A stretch of DNA of 48,750 bases from an archaeon (GTDB lineage Archaea > Nanobdellota > Nanobdellia > SCGC-AAA011-G17 > GW2011-AR20), in NCBI GenBank assembly GCA_002688355.1, contig NZCT01000024.1:175762-224511 (forward strand), in the 5' to 3' direction. The notes beneath the pieces were generated by a model. That model ran no database searches. It was not told the DNA's origin and worked only from the letters and a program-made list of their open reading frames with translations. Positions 17,109-25,959 of this stretch are shown here, piece after piece. How positions within the stretch are numbered: position 1 is the first letter of the stretch; every line of letters starts with the position of its first letter. Position numbers and translations under genes: made by a program.

Positions 17109-17879
17109 TTATTTTTTAGGTAAAACTCTCTTAATTAAATTAATATCCCAACCATTATCTAATAAAGATTTTAATATTTGATCAGTATTCATCCCCATTG
17201 TTTTAGCTTTTCTAATATAAATTCTCAAATTTTCTGCATTAATATCCTCAACAGCTTTACTTATTTGTTGAATAGTCCATCCTTTACTTTGTAAAAAACT
17301 AGTTATTTGATCCTTACCATAATTTTTAGCCATTAGTTTAATAATTATATTTCTTAACTCATTCAAATTAACAAGTGTCTTCTCTTTCTTATTCTCTCCA
17401 GGTTTCTCTAATGATGTGTCTAAACTAAAAGGTTCACTTTTCTGTTTATTTTTTATCGGTTTAACAGGAGGTTCCTTAAATAAACTAGATATTTCCTTCT
17501 CGTTTAAGTTTGTGTCTCCAAAATTTCCACTAGAAGCACTAGGTAAATCTTTTCCAGGAGCACTAGGGGCATTTCCCACAGGAGCATTTGGAACACCAGG
17601 AATATTAGGAACATTTGTCTTGCCAGGCTTAGGTGCCATTGGTATAACTCCTTTCTTTTTTTTGAATTTCTTTAAAATTAAAAATATTGCTCCTAAAACA
17701 GCTAAAACTACAACAATAGCAACAATTATAGTAACTGCATTAATTTCAGTGTCTTCAAGTATAGCCTCTCCAGTAACTCCACTGGTTTCTGTAACATCAG
17801 GCTGTGAATTAATAAAAAAGAAGAATAGCAGTACAAAAATAGCTATAACAATGAAAGATAAACTTTTGTCCTCACCCAT
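17109..17879 (-). CDS. Two-helix membrane protein with C-terminal helical repeats
   Basis: 256 residues. Two hydrophobic segments (about 8-24 and 46-67) bracket a short external loop. A basic stretch and a Pro/Gly/Asn linker (75-120) follow. The C-terminal 80 residues hold two copies of a G-W-x-x-x-x-I motif within helices (SKGWTIQQISKAV and DNGWDINLIKRVL), like UBA-type or putative peptidoglycan-binding-like helical repeats found in other small archaeal membrane proteins. I do not know the function. It is 32 bases upstream of the signal peptidase gene on the same strand and may be co-expressed. Confidence 0.6.
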   Translation of the reverse strand: MGEDKSLSFIVIAIFVLLFFFFINSQPDVTETSGVTGEAILEDTEINAVTIIVAIVVVLAVLGAIFLILKKFKKKKGVIPMAPKPGKTNVPNIPGVPNAPVGNAPSAPGKDLPSASSGNFGDTNLNEKEISSLFKEPPVKPIKNKQKSEPFSLDTSLEKPGENKKEKTLVNLNELRNIIIKLMAKNYGKDQITSFLQSKGWTIQQISKAVEDINAENLRIYIRKAKTMGMNTDQILKSLLDNGWDINLIKRVLPKK

Positions 17880-17982
17880 CTAAAAATAAAAAGAAAAGTT
17901 CTTTAAATAGTTTTTGAATTTTTCACTATAAATACAAAAATAACGATATCTTTATATTGCATTTAGTTGTTATTTCTACATT

Positions 17983-18813
17983 ATGGACATAAAAGAGGTT
18001 GTTAAAGAATTCAAGAAGTTTAAACCAAAAGCAATTGCATTATGGGGTTCATATGGCATGGGTTTGAATGACAAATTCACTCATGATATAGATATAGCAA
18101 TCTATGTTAATAAATTACCTACACAAAGTTCTAAAAAACCCATTTTCTCTAAGCTTTCAGATAGTAATCTAAAATTGCCTTGGGAAGGAGATTTTTTTAT
18201 TAAAAATTATGAGATATATGAAATAAAATTTATCCAATGCAATGATATAGAACAAAAAATAAAAGATTTAAAAAAAGGAAAAAATGACTTTGAAAATAAT
18301 ATCGCTGTGTTCATCAGAGATACTAAAATAATATATGATACTAATTGGTTAATAAAATTAAAAAATAAAATTAAAAAATACCCTAACAAACTATTTAAAA
18401 ATAATTTTAATGAAAACCTAACATTAGCTTTTAGAAAAATACATCATTATGATAGGGCGCTAAACAAAAGAGCAAAACCTCTTTGGGCACAATACATAAT
18501 TAATAGAGGAACTAATTATTTAATTAGAACAATTTTCGCTGCAAATAAAACATATTATGGTAAGGACAAATGGCTTGAATATGAAATAAATAAATTCAAA
18601 ATAAAGCCAAAAAATTTTGAAAAAAATCTTATTAAATTATTAAAATCCAGAGACATCAGTTATTATAAAAAACTAGTTTATGAAGTTTACAATACTTATA
18701 AAAAACATTATCCAAAAGAAGTTGCAAGAATTTTAGAGGTAGAAAAAAGTTTACAAAAAATAGATGCACAAATAGAATTATCTAAAGAATCTAATCGGTT
18801 TCTAATTTATTAG
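17983..18813 (+). CDS. Nucleotidyltransferase-domain protein (DUF4037-like)
   Basis: 276 residues. The N-terminal Pol-beta-type nucleotidyltransferase core has the GS motif (WGSYGMG, 21-27) and the metal-binding Asp pair D35 and D37 in HDIDIAIYV. A third Asp candidate lies near WEGDFF. The rest is helical with a conserved-looking KIHHYDRAL and a Tyr/Lys-rich tail, as in stand-alone DUF4037 proteins. It could adenylylate a protein, RNA or small molecule. No HEPN partner is adjacent, so it is not an obvious MNT-HEPN toxin-antitoxin pair. Its end overlaps the convergent SemiSWEET gene by 23 bases. Confidence 0.7.
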   Translation: MDIKEVVKEFKKFKPKAIALWGSYGMGLNDKFTHDIDIAIYVNKLPTQSSKKPIFSKLSDSNLKLPWEGDFFIKNYEIYEIKFIQCNDIEQKIKDLKKGKNDFENNIAVFIRDTKIIYDTNWLIKLKNKIKKYPNKLFKNNFNENLTLAFRKIHHYDRALNKRAKPLWAQYIINRGTNYLIRTIFAANKTYYGKDKWLEYEINKFKIKPKNFEKNLIKLLKSRDISYYKKLVYEVYNTYKKHYPKEVARILEVEKSLQKIDAQIELSKESNRFLIY

Positions 18814-19072
18814 GTTTTCTACCATATTTAATCCATCCAATAATAACAATTCCAATATTCAATGCTCCAAATATATTTGTTATAATTATTGGAAAATCAT
18901 TTAATTCAAAACCATAAAATATCCAAACAATTGCACCAAGAAAAAGAAAAGAATATGTAATGATTGAAATATCTCCAGCACTTTTCCTTTTAAAGATTTT
19001 TATCCATTGTGGTACATTTGCTAATCCACTAATAGTTCCAAAAGTAGTCGCCAAGATTGCTAATAATGTCAT
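18791..19072 (-). CDS. SemiSWEET sugar transporter (PQ-loop)
   Basis: 93 residues with three transmembrane helices, the full size of a SemiSWEET, which dimerises to carry sugars. The PQ motif is in GLANVPQWIKIFKRKSAGDIS (residues 16-36), and helix 3 follows a WIFYGFELNDFPI loop. The gene ends inside the opposing nucleotidyltransferase gene. Confidence 0.88.
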   Translation of the reverse strand: MTLLAILATTFGTISGLANVPQWIKIFKRKSAGDISIITYSFLFLGAIVWIFYGFELNDFPIIITNIFGALNIGIVIIGWIKYGRKPNKLETD

Positions 19073-19099
19073 TTGAACCGCCTATATAAATTAAAAAAC

Positions 19100-19375
19100 T
19101 TATTTTATATTCTTATTAAATTGATCTTTAAAATCTTTAATCTTTTTCTTTAAAGAATCGTTAGCTTTTACAACTAAATTAATAGCATCACCTTTACTAG
19201 ATTCAACTAACATAATAGGTTCAGATATCAAAGAATGGTCTATTCTATAAGCACTTACATCTGTTTCATTAAAAGACCATAATTCATTTCTAACAGCATT
19301 ACATAGAGTATGATCTTCTCCAATTACTTCAAATTCTATCTTATTCTTATCTTGTTCTAATATCTTAATTTCCAT
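19100..19375 (-). CDS. rpoL: DNA-directed RNA polymerase subunit L (Rpo11)
   Basis: 91 residues, the archaeal Rpo11/RpoL that pairs with Rpo3 in the polymerase assembly platform. The hallmark EDHTLCNAVRNEL (20-32) and the later ISEPIMLVES are present. It lies in a minus-strand run with the RNA methylase and aMBF1 genes. Confidence 0.93.
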   Translation of the reverse strand: MEIKILEQDKNKIEFEVIGEDHTLCNAVRNELWSFNETDVSAYRIDHSLISEPIMLVESSKGDAINLVVKANDSLKKKIKDFKDQFNKNIK

Positions 19376-19406
19376 AATCTTAACTAAAAATATACACTTT
19401 TAAACC

Positions 19407-20003
19407 TTATGTTTTCTCTAAAATCCATAATCCAACTTCAACATCCTTTGATTTCTTCTTATGAAATAAATAAGATTTTCTTAAAGGAATATTTAATTTA
19501 ATAACATCTAAAACCTTAAAACCATGATCTTTAGAGAGTTTCTCAATAAATTTAATAGAAGTAATCTTATGTAAAGAATATATTTTTCCTGCAACTTCAA
19601 AAGCTTTTAATAAAAATTCTCTATCTATATGTTTAACCTTAGTTCCAAAAGGAGGATTCATAATCACAACATCAACTCTCTTTTTAAAATCTTTAATATC
19701 ACTTTCTACAAAAACACCCCTTTTATCTTTAACATTTTCCTTAGCAATCACTAAAGCATCTTTATCTGTATCAACAAAGTAAACTTTTTTACTCTCAAAA
19801 AATAAACAACCTTTTCCTAAAATACCATTTCCACAACCAAAATCAGCAATAATTTTACCCTTAATATCATAATTAAAATTTATTCTAAGAATTATCTCCG
19901 AAGCAACTTCACTATCTAAGACATACTGCTCTAATTTAATTTTCAAATTTTCTAAAGGGGTTAATTTAGAAAGTTCAATTGATAATTGTTTCTTATTTAA
20001 CAT
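19407..20003 (-). CDS. METTL5-like RNA methyltransferase (COG2263)
   Basis: 198 residues of a class I S-adenosylmethionine methyltransferase. The SAM loop is DFGCGNGILG (about 55-64), and the catalytic NPPFGTK box (about 115-121) is the N6-adenine type. The order and size match archaeal COG2263 proteins, relatives of METTL5, which modifies 18S rRNA. The rRNA target here is an inference. It follows aMBF1 after six bases. Confidence 0.88.
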   Translation of the reverse strand: MLNKKQLSIELSKLTPLENLKIKLEQYVLDSEVASEIILRINFNYDIKGKIIADFGCGNGILGKGCLFFESKKVYFVDTDKDALVIAKENVKDKRGVFVESDIKDFKKRVDVVIMNPPFGTKVKHIDREFLLKAFEVAGKIYSLHKITSIKFIEKLSKDHGFKVLDVIKLNIPLRKSYLFHKKKSKDVEVGLWILEKT

Positions 20004-20009
20004 AAAAAA

Positions 20010-20474
20010 TTATCTTTTATTAACCTTTATTAAGTCACCGATAGTAATTTCAGAATCCTTAAAATCTAAACTTTTTGTAAGTCTTTTACTCTCTAATTTC
20101 TCAACTAAATTTATATTAAAGAATTTCTCTAATTTTCTAGCAACATCCATATTAGGTTCTAATTTTTTACTTTCAATATTTTGAATAACACTTTCTTTTT
20201 CTCCAATATGTTTAGCTAAATCCTCTTGCTTTAATCCTTTATTTTCTCTAGCTTCCTTTACAACTTTATTATAATTTTCTATCATACTTTCAACAGATTC
20301 TTCAACAACGCTCTCAGGTTTTTCCTTAACAACGTGCTTCTCTTCTACTTCTTTCTTCTCATTAACAATATTTCCAAACTGAGAACAATGTTCACAAACA
20401 TCAAGCATAGTTCCTTCTACAACAACTTCAAAGTAATCTCCTAATTTCTTACCACACATCTCACAATTACCCAT
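20010..20474 (-). CDS. mbf1: Multiprotein bridging factor 1 (aMBF1)
   Basis: 154 residues. The N-terminal zinc ribbon has C4, C7, C27 and C30. A charged linker (40-70) follows. A Cro/C1-type helix-turn-helix (about 78-130) carries the MBF1 pattern KEARENKGLKQEDLAKHIGEKESVIQ. In archaea this protein binds the ribosome and influences translation, unlike its eukaryotic role in TBP bridging. It lies at the head of the methylase-Rpo11 run. Confidence 0.92.
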   Translation of the reverse strand: MGNCEMCGKKLGDYFEVVVEGTMLDVCEHCSQFGNIVNEKKEVEEKHVVKEKPESVVEESVESMIENYNKVVKEARENKGLKQEDLAKHIGEKESVIQNIESKKLEPNMDVARKLEKFFNINLVEKLESKRLTKSLDFKDSEITIGDLIKVNKR

Positions 20475-20516
20475 ATTAATATAAAGATCTCAAATTTTAT
20501 ATAGATTTTGTTTTAA

Positions 20517-21191
20517 TTATAAGCCAACTAAATCTTTTAACTCTCCAATATTTCTATATTTATCAAACATCTCTTTATCTATAACAGTTAAAGGAGCTTT
20601 AGTAATATCATGAATATTCATAAGAGTCTGAACAGCATCATTTTCTGCATTTATATCAAAAGAAAAGATAACAAACTTATCGGGATTTAATTCATATAAA
20701 TTCGTTAAAATATATCCTTGTTCTTCAGATAAATAAGAGTTTCCTAAAAGATCATTTTCATCATTAGTATAAAAAAACAAAATAATATCTTTCTCAATAT
20801 TACATTTCTCTTTAAATTCTTTTAATAATATTAAAGTTTTAATTTCAATTAATTGATAAAATTCTTTTTGAATAAGAACTTCTCGATTATGTTTTCCTTT
20901 TTTATTTTCTAAAACACTAATCTTATCTCCCAATTCATTCTTATCTTCTAATATTTGATCTAAACTAAATTGACAAATATCTTCAGAACTACTAATTAAT
21001 TTATCTTTTAAATTTAAACTAGTAAGATGTACTTCCAATAAATCTTTATCTTCTTCAAATTTATACTGTACATAATTATTAAAAATAATTCCAACTGATA
21101 GTCCTAATAAAAAAATTGAAACTGCAAAAATTATCGCAATAATATATATTCTACCACTCAATCCTCGTTGAATTTTTCTCATTTCTACCAA
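20517..21191 (-). CDS. Membrane-anchored thioredoxin-fold-like protein without CxxC
   Basis: 224 residues. One helix (about 14-36) anchors a predicted external domain. A coiled region (45-110) is followed by a segment resembling a thioredoxin fold: the strand IILFFYTN, a helix after SYLSEEQGYILTNL, and a cis-Pro-like KAPLTVID. The active-site cysteines are absent (only single Cys residues at other places), so catalysis by thiol exchange is unlikely. Its start overlaps the glycosyltransferase end by seven bases, so it is probably translated with the glycan genes. Function is unknown. Confidence 0.6.
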   Translation of the reverse strand: MVEMRKIQRGLSGRIYIIAIIFAVSIFLLGLSVGIIFNNYVQYKFEEDKDLLEVHLTSLNLKDKLISSSEDICQFSLDQILEDKNELGDKISVLENKKGKHNREVLIQKEFYQLIEIKTLILLKEFKEKCNIEKDIILFFYTNDENDLLGNSYLSEEQGYILTNLYELNPDKFVIFSFDINAENDAVQTLMNIHDITKAPLTVIDKEMFDKYRNIGELKDLVGL

Positions 21192-22432
21192 GATGGTTTC
21201 TTCTTAACTAATATATAAAATATTGCTATAAGCCAAACATTAACTAAAATTAAAGAATAAATAAAAGCATATACCAAATAAGTAAGTATTCCTATATTTG
21301 TTCCATTTATTTTTTCTATTTGTTTAGATTGTCTAGTATATTTCCTAGCCAAATACACAATAAATAAAGCTAGAAAGAATATAATAACCCCTAGAAAAAT
21401 CTTAGGATTAGTTAATTCAGCTAAAATTCTATTAAAATCAAAGTTAAAACTAAAATTGAAATTAATTTTATATGCTAGCAAAATTTTCCTAAAAAAACTT
21501 TCAGCTAATCCAAATATACCAGAAAATAATATCGCTAAAGATAATAAAATTGAAATTAATATCATAGGTAAAAATAATAACCCAAAATCACCATACTTCT
21601 TTCCAAAAATAGATTTATATTTTTTCAAATTAAACAAATTACCATAGCACCACCTTAATCTTTGCCTCAATAACTCTTTTAATTTTTTAGGAACATCTGT
21701 ATATGCAACCGCATCCGTCAAGTGAACAAGTTTATGGTTATGAGATTGTATTTTAAGAGCCATCTCAAAATCTTCAGTTATATTATCAACATCAAAACCA
21801 CCATAATCTTCGAATATTTCTCTTCTAAAATATGAACATGCAGGAGCAGCAGATGAACTATTGATAAAACTCAAAATCTTTCTTGTAAACCCAGATAAAG
21901 TATATTCAACAACTTGTATTCTTTCAAGTAAGTTTTTCGGTTTATACGGTTTTAAAGTTGGAATAACAACACCAACAGCATCATCCTTAAAATAAGAAAC
22001 AGCTTTCTTAGTCAATTCTTCAGTCATTAAAGTATCAGCATCTAAGACAACAATAATATCATTCTTAGCTACTTTTATTCCATCATTTAACGCACTAGCT
22101 TTTCCAGCGTTTTCCTTATTTATTAAAGTAACTTCCTTAAACGATTTAGCAACTTCTTTAGTTTTATCTTTACTTCCATCGTTAATTACAATTATTTCAA
22201 TTTTGTCTTTTGGGTAATCTTGATTAAGAATTGATTTTATCGTGTCTGCTAAAATATCTTCCTTATTATAAGCAGGAATTAAAACAGTAACACTTAATGC
22301 ATTCTTTTCATAATCTTTAGGAACTTTCGTAATAAAATCATCTCTATTATACAAAAAAATAGCTATGTAGACCATACTAATAAAAAAGGAGATAAAATAC
22401 GCTATAAAAATTAATACTTCATATGGTTCCAT
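21185..22432 (-). CDS. Processive family 2 glycosyltransferase, membrane-bound
   Basis: 415 residues. An N-terminal helix (7-27) precedes a GT-A domain with VLIPAYNKED (50-59), the DxD motif in LDADT (130-134), TED (219-221) and QRLRW (257-261), the set found in hyaluronan/cellulose-type processive synthases. Several helices follow (about 280-310, 345-365 and 380-410) and could form an export channel. It likely builds a surface polysaccharide or lipid-linked glycan. It is 14 bases downstream of the first GT-C gene and overlaps the next gene, in a four-gene glycan operon. Confidence 0.9.
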   Translation of the reverse strand: MEPYEVLIFIAYFISFFISMVYIAIFLYNRDDFITKVPKDYEKNALSVTVLIPAYNKEDILADTIKSILNQDYPKDKIEIIVINDGSKDKTKEVAKSFKEVTLINKENAGKASALNDGIKVAKNDIIVVLDADTLMTEELTKKAVSYFKDDAVGVVIPTLKPYKPKNLLERIQVVEYTLSGFTRKILSFINSSSAAPACSYFRREIFEDYGGFDVDNITEDFEMALKIQSHNHKLVHLTDAVAYTDVPKKLKELLRQRLRWCYGNLFNLKKYKSIFGKKYGDFGLLFLPMILISILLSLAILFSGIFGLAESFFRKILLAYKINFNFSFNFDFNRILAELTNPKIFLGVIIFFLALFIVYLARKYTRQSKQIEKINGTNIGILTYLVYAFIYSLILVNVWLIAIFYILVKKKPSW

Positions 22433-22446
22433 TTTTCTCTCCTACA

Positions 22447-23886
22447 CTAAGGAAAATATTTCCAAATTTGAACATCATCATTTTCATAAACTTCAATAAA
22501 ATTTTCACTAAATCGAGCAACAAATAATAATCCATCATTATCATCATTCCACACTAAACCATTAGTCATATCTTTTGTAACATAAATGTACCTTATTCCA
22601 TATTTATTAAGTAGTTTCTTTGTCTTCTCTAAATTTCTTGAATGTGAAATATCTTCATTATCCTTTATTCTCTCGTCAATATCTTGAACATATAAAAAAT
22701 TCTTATCAATGAAATTTTCTCTTTGAGCTATTGAATTTATAAAAATACCATTCTTATAATGAGAAAAAACAACATCTTCTTTGTTAGAAGTATCTCTAAT
22801 ATATTCTAAACTTTCTTGAATATTTTTATTAGGTTCCAAAGATTCAAATTTTGTCGTATAACCAAAACCAGAAAATATTATTCCAAATATTAAAATAGCA
22901 ATTGTAATTTTTTTAATACTATTTACTTCCCATCTTGTGTTATATATTTTAATTAATCCTAGAGCTGCTAAATAGCTCAATAAAAATGTTAGATATATAA
23001 TCAACTTAGGTTCAAAGAAAACTAATAATGACAACATAAACAAATACAAATAAATTATATTATACTTATACTTATTCTCCCATAATTTCTTAAGTCCAAT
23101 TAAACCTAAAACTATTACAAATAAACTTACCCCAAAACCATTAAACTCAGTTATAATATTCTGTAAAATATATGCAAATCCTTGAAAAGAATAATCAGGT
23201 AAACCAAATTTCACAATTTGCCAAAGGAAAGCAATTATTGATGTTATAAATACTCCTAAAATATAATAACCAAGTTTTCTATTCTCTTTCTTATATATTA
23301 AATATAAAGAAACCAAAAAAAATGAAGTAATAAAGTTAAAGAAACCAAAAAAAGGCATCAAAGAGAATAAAACCAAAGATAAAACATATTTATTATTCAA
23401 AAACAAATAAAATCCTAATAACATTAAAAACACCGGTATCATAAAAAAATTAACAGTCGTAAAATTATACAAAAACGTATTAGATAAAAGTAAAATAATA
23501 AATGAAACAAGAATAGTAACATTATCTATATTAAATTTCTTTAGTATCTTTACAAACATCCATGAAGATAAAATTCCAAATAATCCTGGTAAAAAAAGAA
23601 AAACTAAATTATTTAATTTACTAAACAAAGAGAAAAATAAAATTGTTCCTAATGGATATACTAAAGGTCTACCAGCAAAACTCAATTGATCACTTAAATT
23701 AAAATTCCAAATTATTGTTTCAGCAATTCTATTAATCAAATAACTATCATCTCCAGGAATTATAAAATTTGATCTAATTAAAAAAGGTAAAACCAAAATT
23801 ATAAGCGAAATAATTAGGAAATATTTGGTCTTAACAACTGATCTTATAGATTGTTTCTCTTTCTTTTGTAAAGCAACGTTCATCAT
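22447..23886 (-). CDS. GT-C/STT3-like membrane glycosyltransferase, paralog A
   Basis: 479 residues with about a dozen hydrophobic helices and a soluble C-terminal tail. After helix 1 an acidic loop (PGDDSYLINR, D46/D47) matches the position of the catalytic DxD-like loop in GT-C enzymes, followed by LSFAGR and VYP. The WWDYG signature of true oligosaccharyltransferases was not found. It shares LSF-x-GR-x-x-x-YP, an ER(I) segment and an RYIYVT segment with the next gene upstream, so the two are paralogs. The first 56 bases overlap that gene in another frame; no later in-frame start looks better. Confidence 0.75.
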   Translation of the reverse strand: MMNVALQKKEKQSIRSVVKTKYFLIISLIILVLPFLIRSNFIIPGDDSYLINRIAETIIWNFNLSDQLSFAGRPLVYPLGTILFFSLFSKLNNLVFLFLPGLFGILSSWMFVKILKKFNIDNVTILVSFIILLLSNTFLYNFTTVNFFMIPVFLMLLGFYLFLNNKYVLSLVLFSLMPFFGFFNFITSFFLVSLYLIYKKENRKLGYYILGVFITSIIAFLWQIVKFGLPDYSFQGFAYILQNIITEFNGFGVSLFVIVLGLIGLKKLWENKYKYNIIYLYLFMLSLLVFFEPKLIIYLTFLLSYLAALGLIKIYNTRWEVNSIKKITIAILIFGIIFSGFGYTTKFESLEPNKNIQESLEYIRDTSNKEDVVFSHYKNGIFINSIAQRENFIDKNFLYVQDIDERIKDNEDISHSRNLEKTKKLLNKYGIRYIYVTKDMTNGLVWNDDNDGLLFVARFSENFIEVYENDDVQIWKYFP

Positions 23887-25285
23887 TTGTGTATAAAATT
23901 TCTTGAATATTATATTTTTCCTTTACTCTCTGAGTAAAATAAATATAATCAATATTATATCTCCTTATTAAATCTAATGCAACAGCCTCACTCCAAGTAG
24001 TGTAAATTATTTCAACATCATCTATTCTCTGTTCTAAATTAGGCACTAAAAAAACATTAGAATCTAAAATACTTTTTCTTTCTGCTAGTCCAATAACATA
24101 ATTACCCTCTTCCATAATAGATAAAATAACAGATTTCTTATTTGTATTTTCTCTTAGCCATTTTAAATCATCTAATTCATCATTATTAATTTCAAAAGAA
24201 TTAGCCATTAAAAAACTAGGGAAAACTGATAATAAGAAAATCAAACCAACAAATAAAAAAATAAAATAATTTCTAAATCTAGCAGCCTTTGTAATTTTTA
24301 AATAATTCAAGAGTCTAACTATTGCTAATGAAGATGTAACAGTAAATGTTATTGCTAAAATTAATAATATAAGATCAACATTAATTAAATTTAAAATACC
24401 CATCAATAATGTAGTGATAATAAATCCAGATAATAACACAATAATATTATTCTTTTGATTATAATATCCAAAAAATAATCCAACTACACCTAAAATAAAC
24501 ACAATTAATCCTAATCCAAAAAAATCTGTAAAAATATTAAAACTAGCTAAGAAAGCAGAGTTCATACTAGTTATAGAATCTCTAGTAACATAATTAAATC
24601 CATGAAAGATAAATGATTTCCTATAAATTAAAATATTAACAAATGCAATTAAAAAAAATGTAAATATAATTAATTCTTTTCTCCTATTATCTAAAAATGA
24701 ATTATCAATATTCAACAACAGCATATAGAAAACCAAACCTAAAACAAAAATAATTGAGATTGGATGTATTAACCCAATAAAGAATACTAAAAATAAAAAT
24801 AAATTAAAGTATCTTTTATCTTCAATTTTAATTAACAAATAAAACATCAAAAACATTAAAGGTAAAATTAAATGTAAAGGACTAATTTGATTTAAAGTTG
24901 ATTTTAAAACTAATGGTGAAAAAGCAATTAGCAAAGCAGATATAACTGAAGCAGTTTCATTTCTCGTAAGCTCTTTACTTAAGAAATATACAATAATTAC
25001 CAAAGAAGCGATTAACAAAGCAGGAATTATCTTTAAATAAAAAGGTAAAAACAAAAATACAGATATAAAAAAATGAAATAACTGGGGATAGTTAACATCC
25101 CTTCCAGAAAAACTTAGCTCATCATACGTCAATATACTACCATCTTGAACATAATTATTAATTATTCTCAAATGGGAATATGAATCTGAACCAAAAAAAT
25201 GTTCATTACTTAATCCATAAAACAAATTAAAAGAAAGTGATAATAAAAATAATAATATTACAATATGTATTGGTTTAATCTTCAT
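23831..25285 (-). CDS. GT-C/STT3-like membrane glycosyltransferase, paralog B
   Basis: 484 residues with multiple membrane helices. The loop after helix 1 reads GSDSYSHLR (32-40), close to the G-x-D-x-x-x-H-x-R pattern of STT3/AglB and other GT-C enzymes. LSFSGRDVNYPQLFH follows. The C-terminal soluble part (about 375-484) has a WLRENT start and a YNIDYIYFT strand, as in paralog A. Without WWDYG, I would call it a lipid-linked sugar transferase rather than the oligosaccharyltransferase. It overlaps ScpB by 11 bases upstream and paralog A by 56 bases downstream. Confidence 0.78.
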   Translation of the reverse strand: MKIKPIHIVILLFLLSLSFNLFYGLSNEHFFGSDSYSHLRIINNYVQDGSILTYDELSFSGRDVNYPQLFHFFISVFLFLPFYLKIIPALLIASLVIIVYFLSKELTRNETASVISALLIAFSPLVLKSTLNQISPLHLILPLMFLMFYLLIKIEDKRYFNLFLFLVFFIGLIHPISIIFVLGLVFYMLLLNIDNSFLDNRRKELIIFTFFLIAFVNILIYRKSFIFHGFNYVTRDSITSMNSAFLASFNIFTDFFGLGLIVFILGVVGLFFGYYNQKNNIIVLLSGFIITTLLMGILNLINVDLILLILAITFTVTSSLAIVRLLNYLKITKAARFRNYFIFLFVGLIFLLSVFPSFLMANSFEINNDELDDLKWLRENTNKKSVILSIMEEGNYVIGLAERKSILDSNVFLVPNLEQRIDDVEIIYTTWSEAVALDLIRRYNIDYIYFTQRVKEKYNIQEILYTNDERCFTKERETIYKISC

Positions 25286-25844
25286 TTTTGTCTTCTAAAT
25301 CCTTAGAATCATTAATTTTTAATAAAGACTGATTTTCCTCTACTTTAACATTCTCCTCCATTTTAATTTTAAGCTCATTATCCACAACATCAAAGTAATC
25401 ATAAAATTTACTCGTTAATCTTAAAGTTCTAGTTCTTCCAGTTTTCTCAGCAGTAACAAATTCTAATTCTTTTAATTTCTTAATGTGTTCATAAGCTACA
25501 TTACTTCTCATTTTAATTATATCTGATTGCAATATTGGTTGTTTATACGCAATTAAAGCTAAAGTTTCCTGCGTAGATTTATCCATTTCAGAATCTTCTA
25601 ATAATTGTGTTGTTAAATACAAATAATCTTTAGCAATATTTAATTTGTAAGAATTCTCATTATCTATGATCTCTAAAGAAGTATCTCTAGCATCATATTC
25701 TTCCTTCAATTTCTTAATAGAGTCCTTAACAATACCTACACTACCTAAATTACACATTTTAGCTAATTCATCTATAGTTAGGAACCTTCCTGTAGTAAAT
25801 AAAATAGCTTCAACTCTCTTCTTATAATCGTTTAAATCAGTCAT
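25275..25844 (-). CDS. scpB: Segregation and condensation protein B
   Basis: 189 residues with two winged-helix domains. The first starts at KRVEAILFTTGRFLTIDELAKM and the second at TLALIAYKQPILQSDI, followed by RTRTLRLTSKFYDYF, the pattern of ScpB, the regulatory partner of SMC-ScpA condensin. No scpA or smc lies in the window. An acidic tail of about 35 residues overlaps the downstream glycosyltransferase start, which makes ScpB the first gene of that operon. Confidence 0.9.
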   Translation of the reverse strand: MTDLNDYKKRVEAILFTTGRFLTIDELAKMCNLGSVGIVKDSIKKLKEEYDARDTSLEIIDNENSYKLNIAKDYLYLTTQLLEDSEMDKSTQETLALIAYKQPILQSDIIKMRSNVAYEHIKKLKELEFVTAEKTGRTRTLRLTSKFYDYFDVVDNELKIKMEENVKVEENQSLLKINDSKDLEDKNED

Positions 25845-25899
25845 TTTCTATAAAGAATTTATAACAATTTTTAAAGTTTTGGTATTTATATCTTAAAAG

Positions 25900-25931
25900 A
25901 AAATCTAAAAACAAACCATTTTGTGATGGTT
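25900..25931 (-). terminator. Hairpin and T-rich tract after aRF1
   Basis: On the minus strand AACCAT (25931-25926), a six-base loop and ATGGTT (25919-25914) form a stem, followed by TTGTTTTTAG. It lies 29 bases after the aRF1 stop and could end the ValS-aRF1 transcript. Confidence 0.4.
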
Positions 25932-25959
25932 CCCATTGGAATGTAAAATTTAAAGACGA

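Noticed and set aside
17416-17883. 155-residue plus-strand frame
   Set aside because: Antisense to the two-helix membrane protein; its Phe/Gly/Pro-rich sequence is the complement of the Lys and Pro codons there, with no conserved motif.
17983-18813. Minimal nucleotidyltransferase-HEPN toxin-antitoxin pair
   Set aside because: The protein is larger than MntA-type antitoxins, and no HEPN protein with an R-x4-6-H motif is adjacent; the overlapping gene is a SemiSWEET transporter.
23831-23886. Frameshift between the two GT-C genes
   Set aside because: The 56-base overlap uses two different frames, but each protein has complete N- and C-terminal features of its own and they are full-length paralogs, so overlap is the simpler reading.
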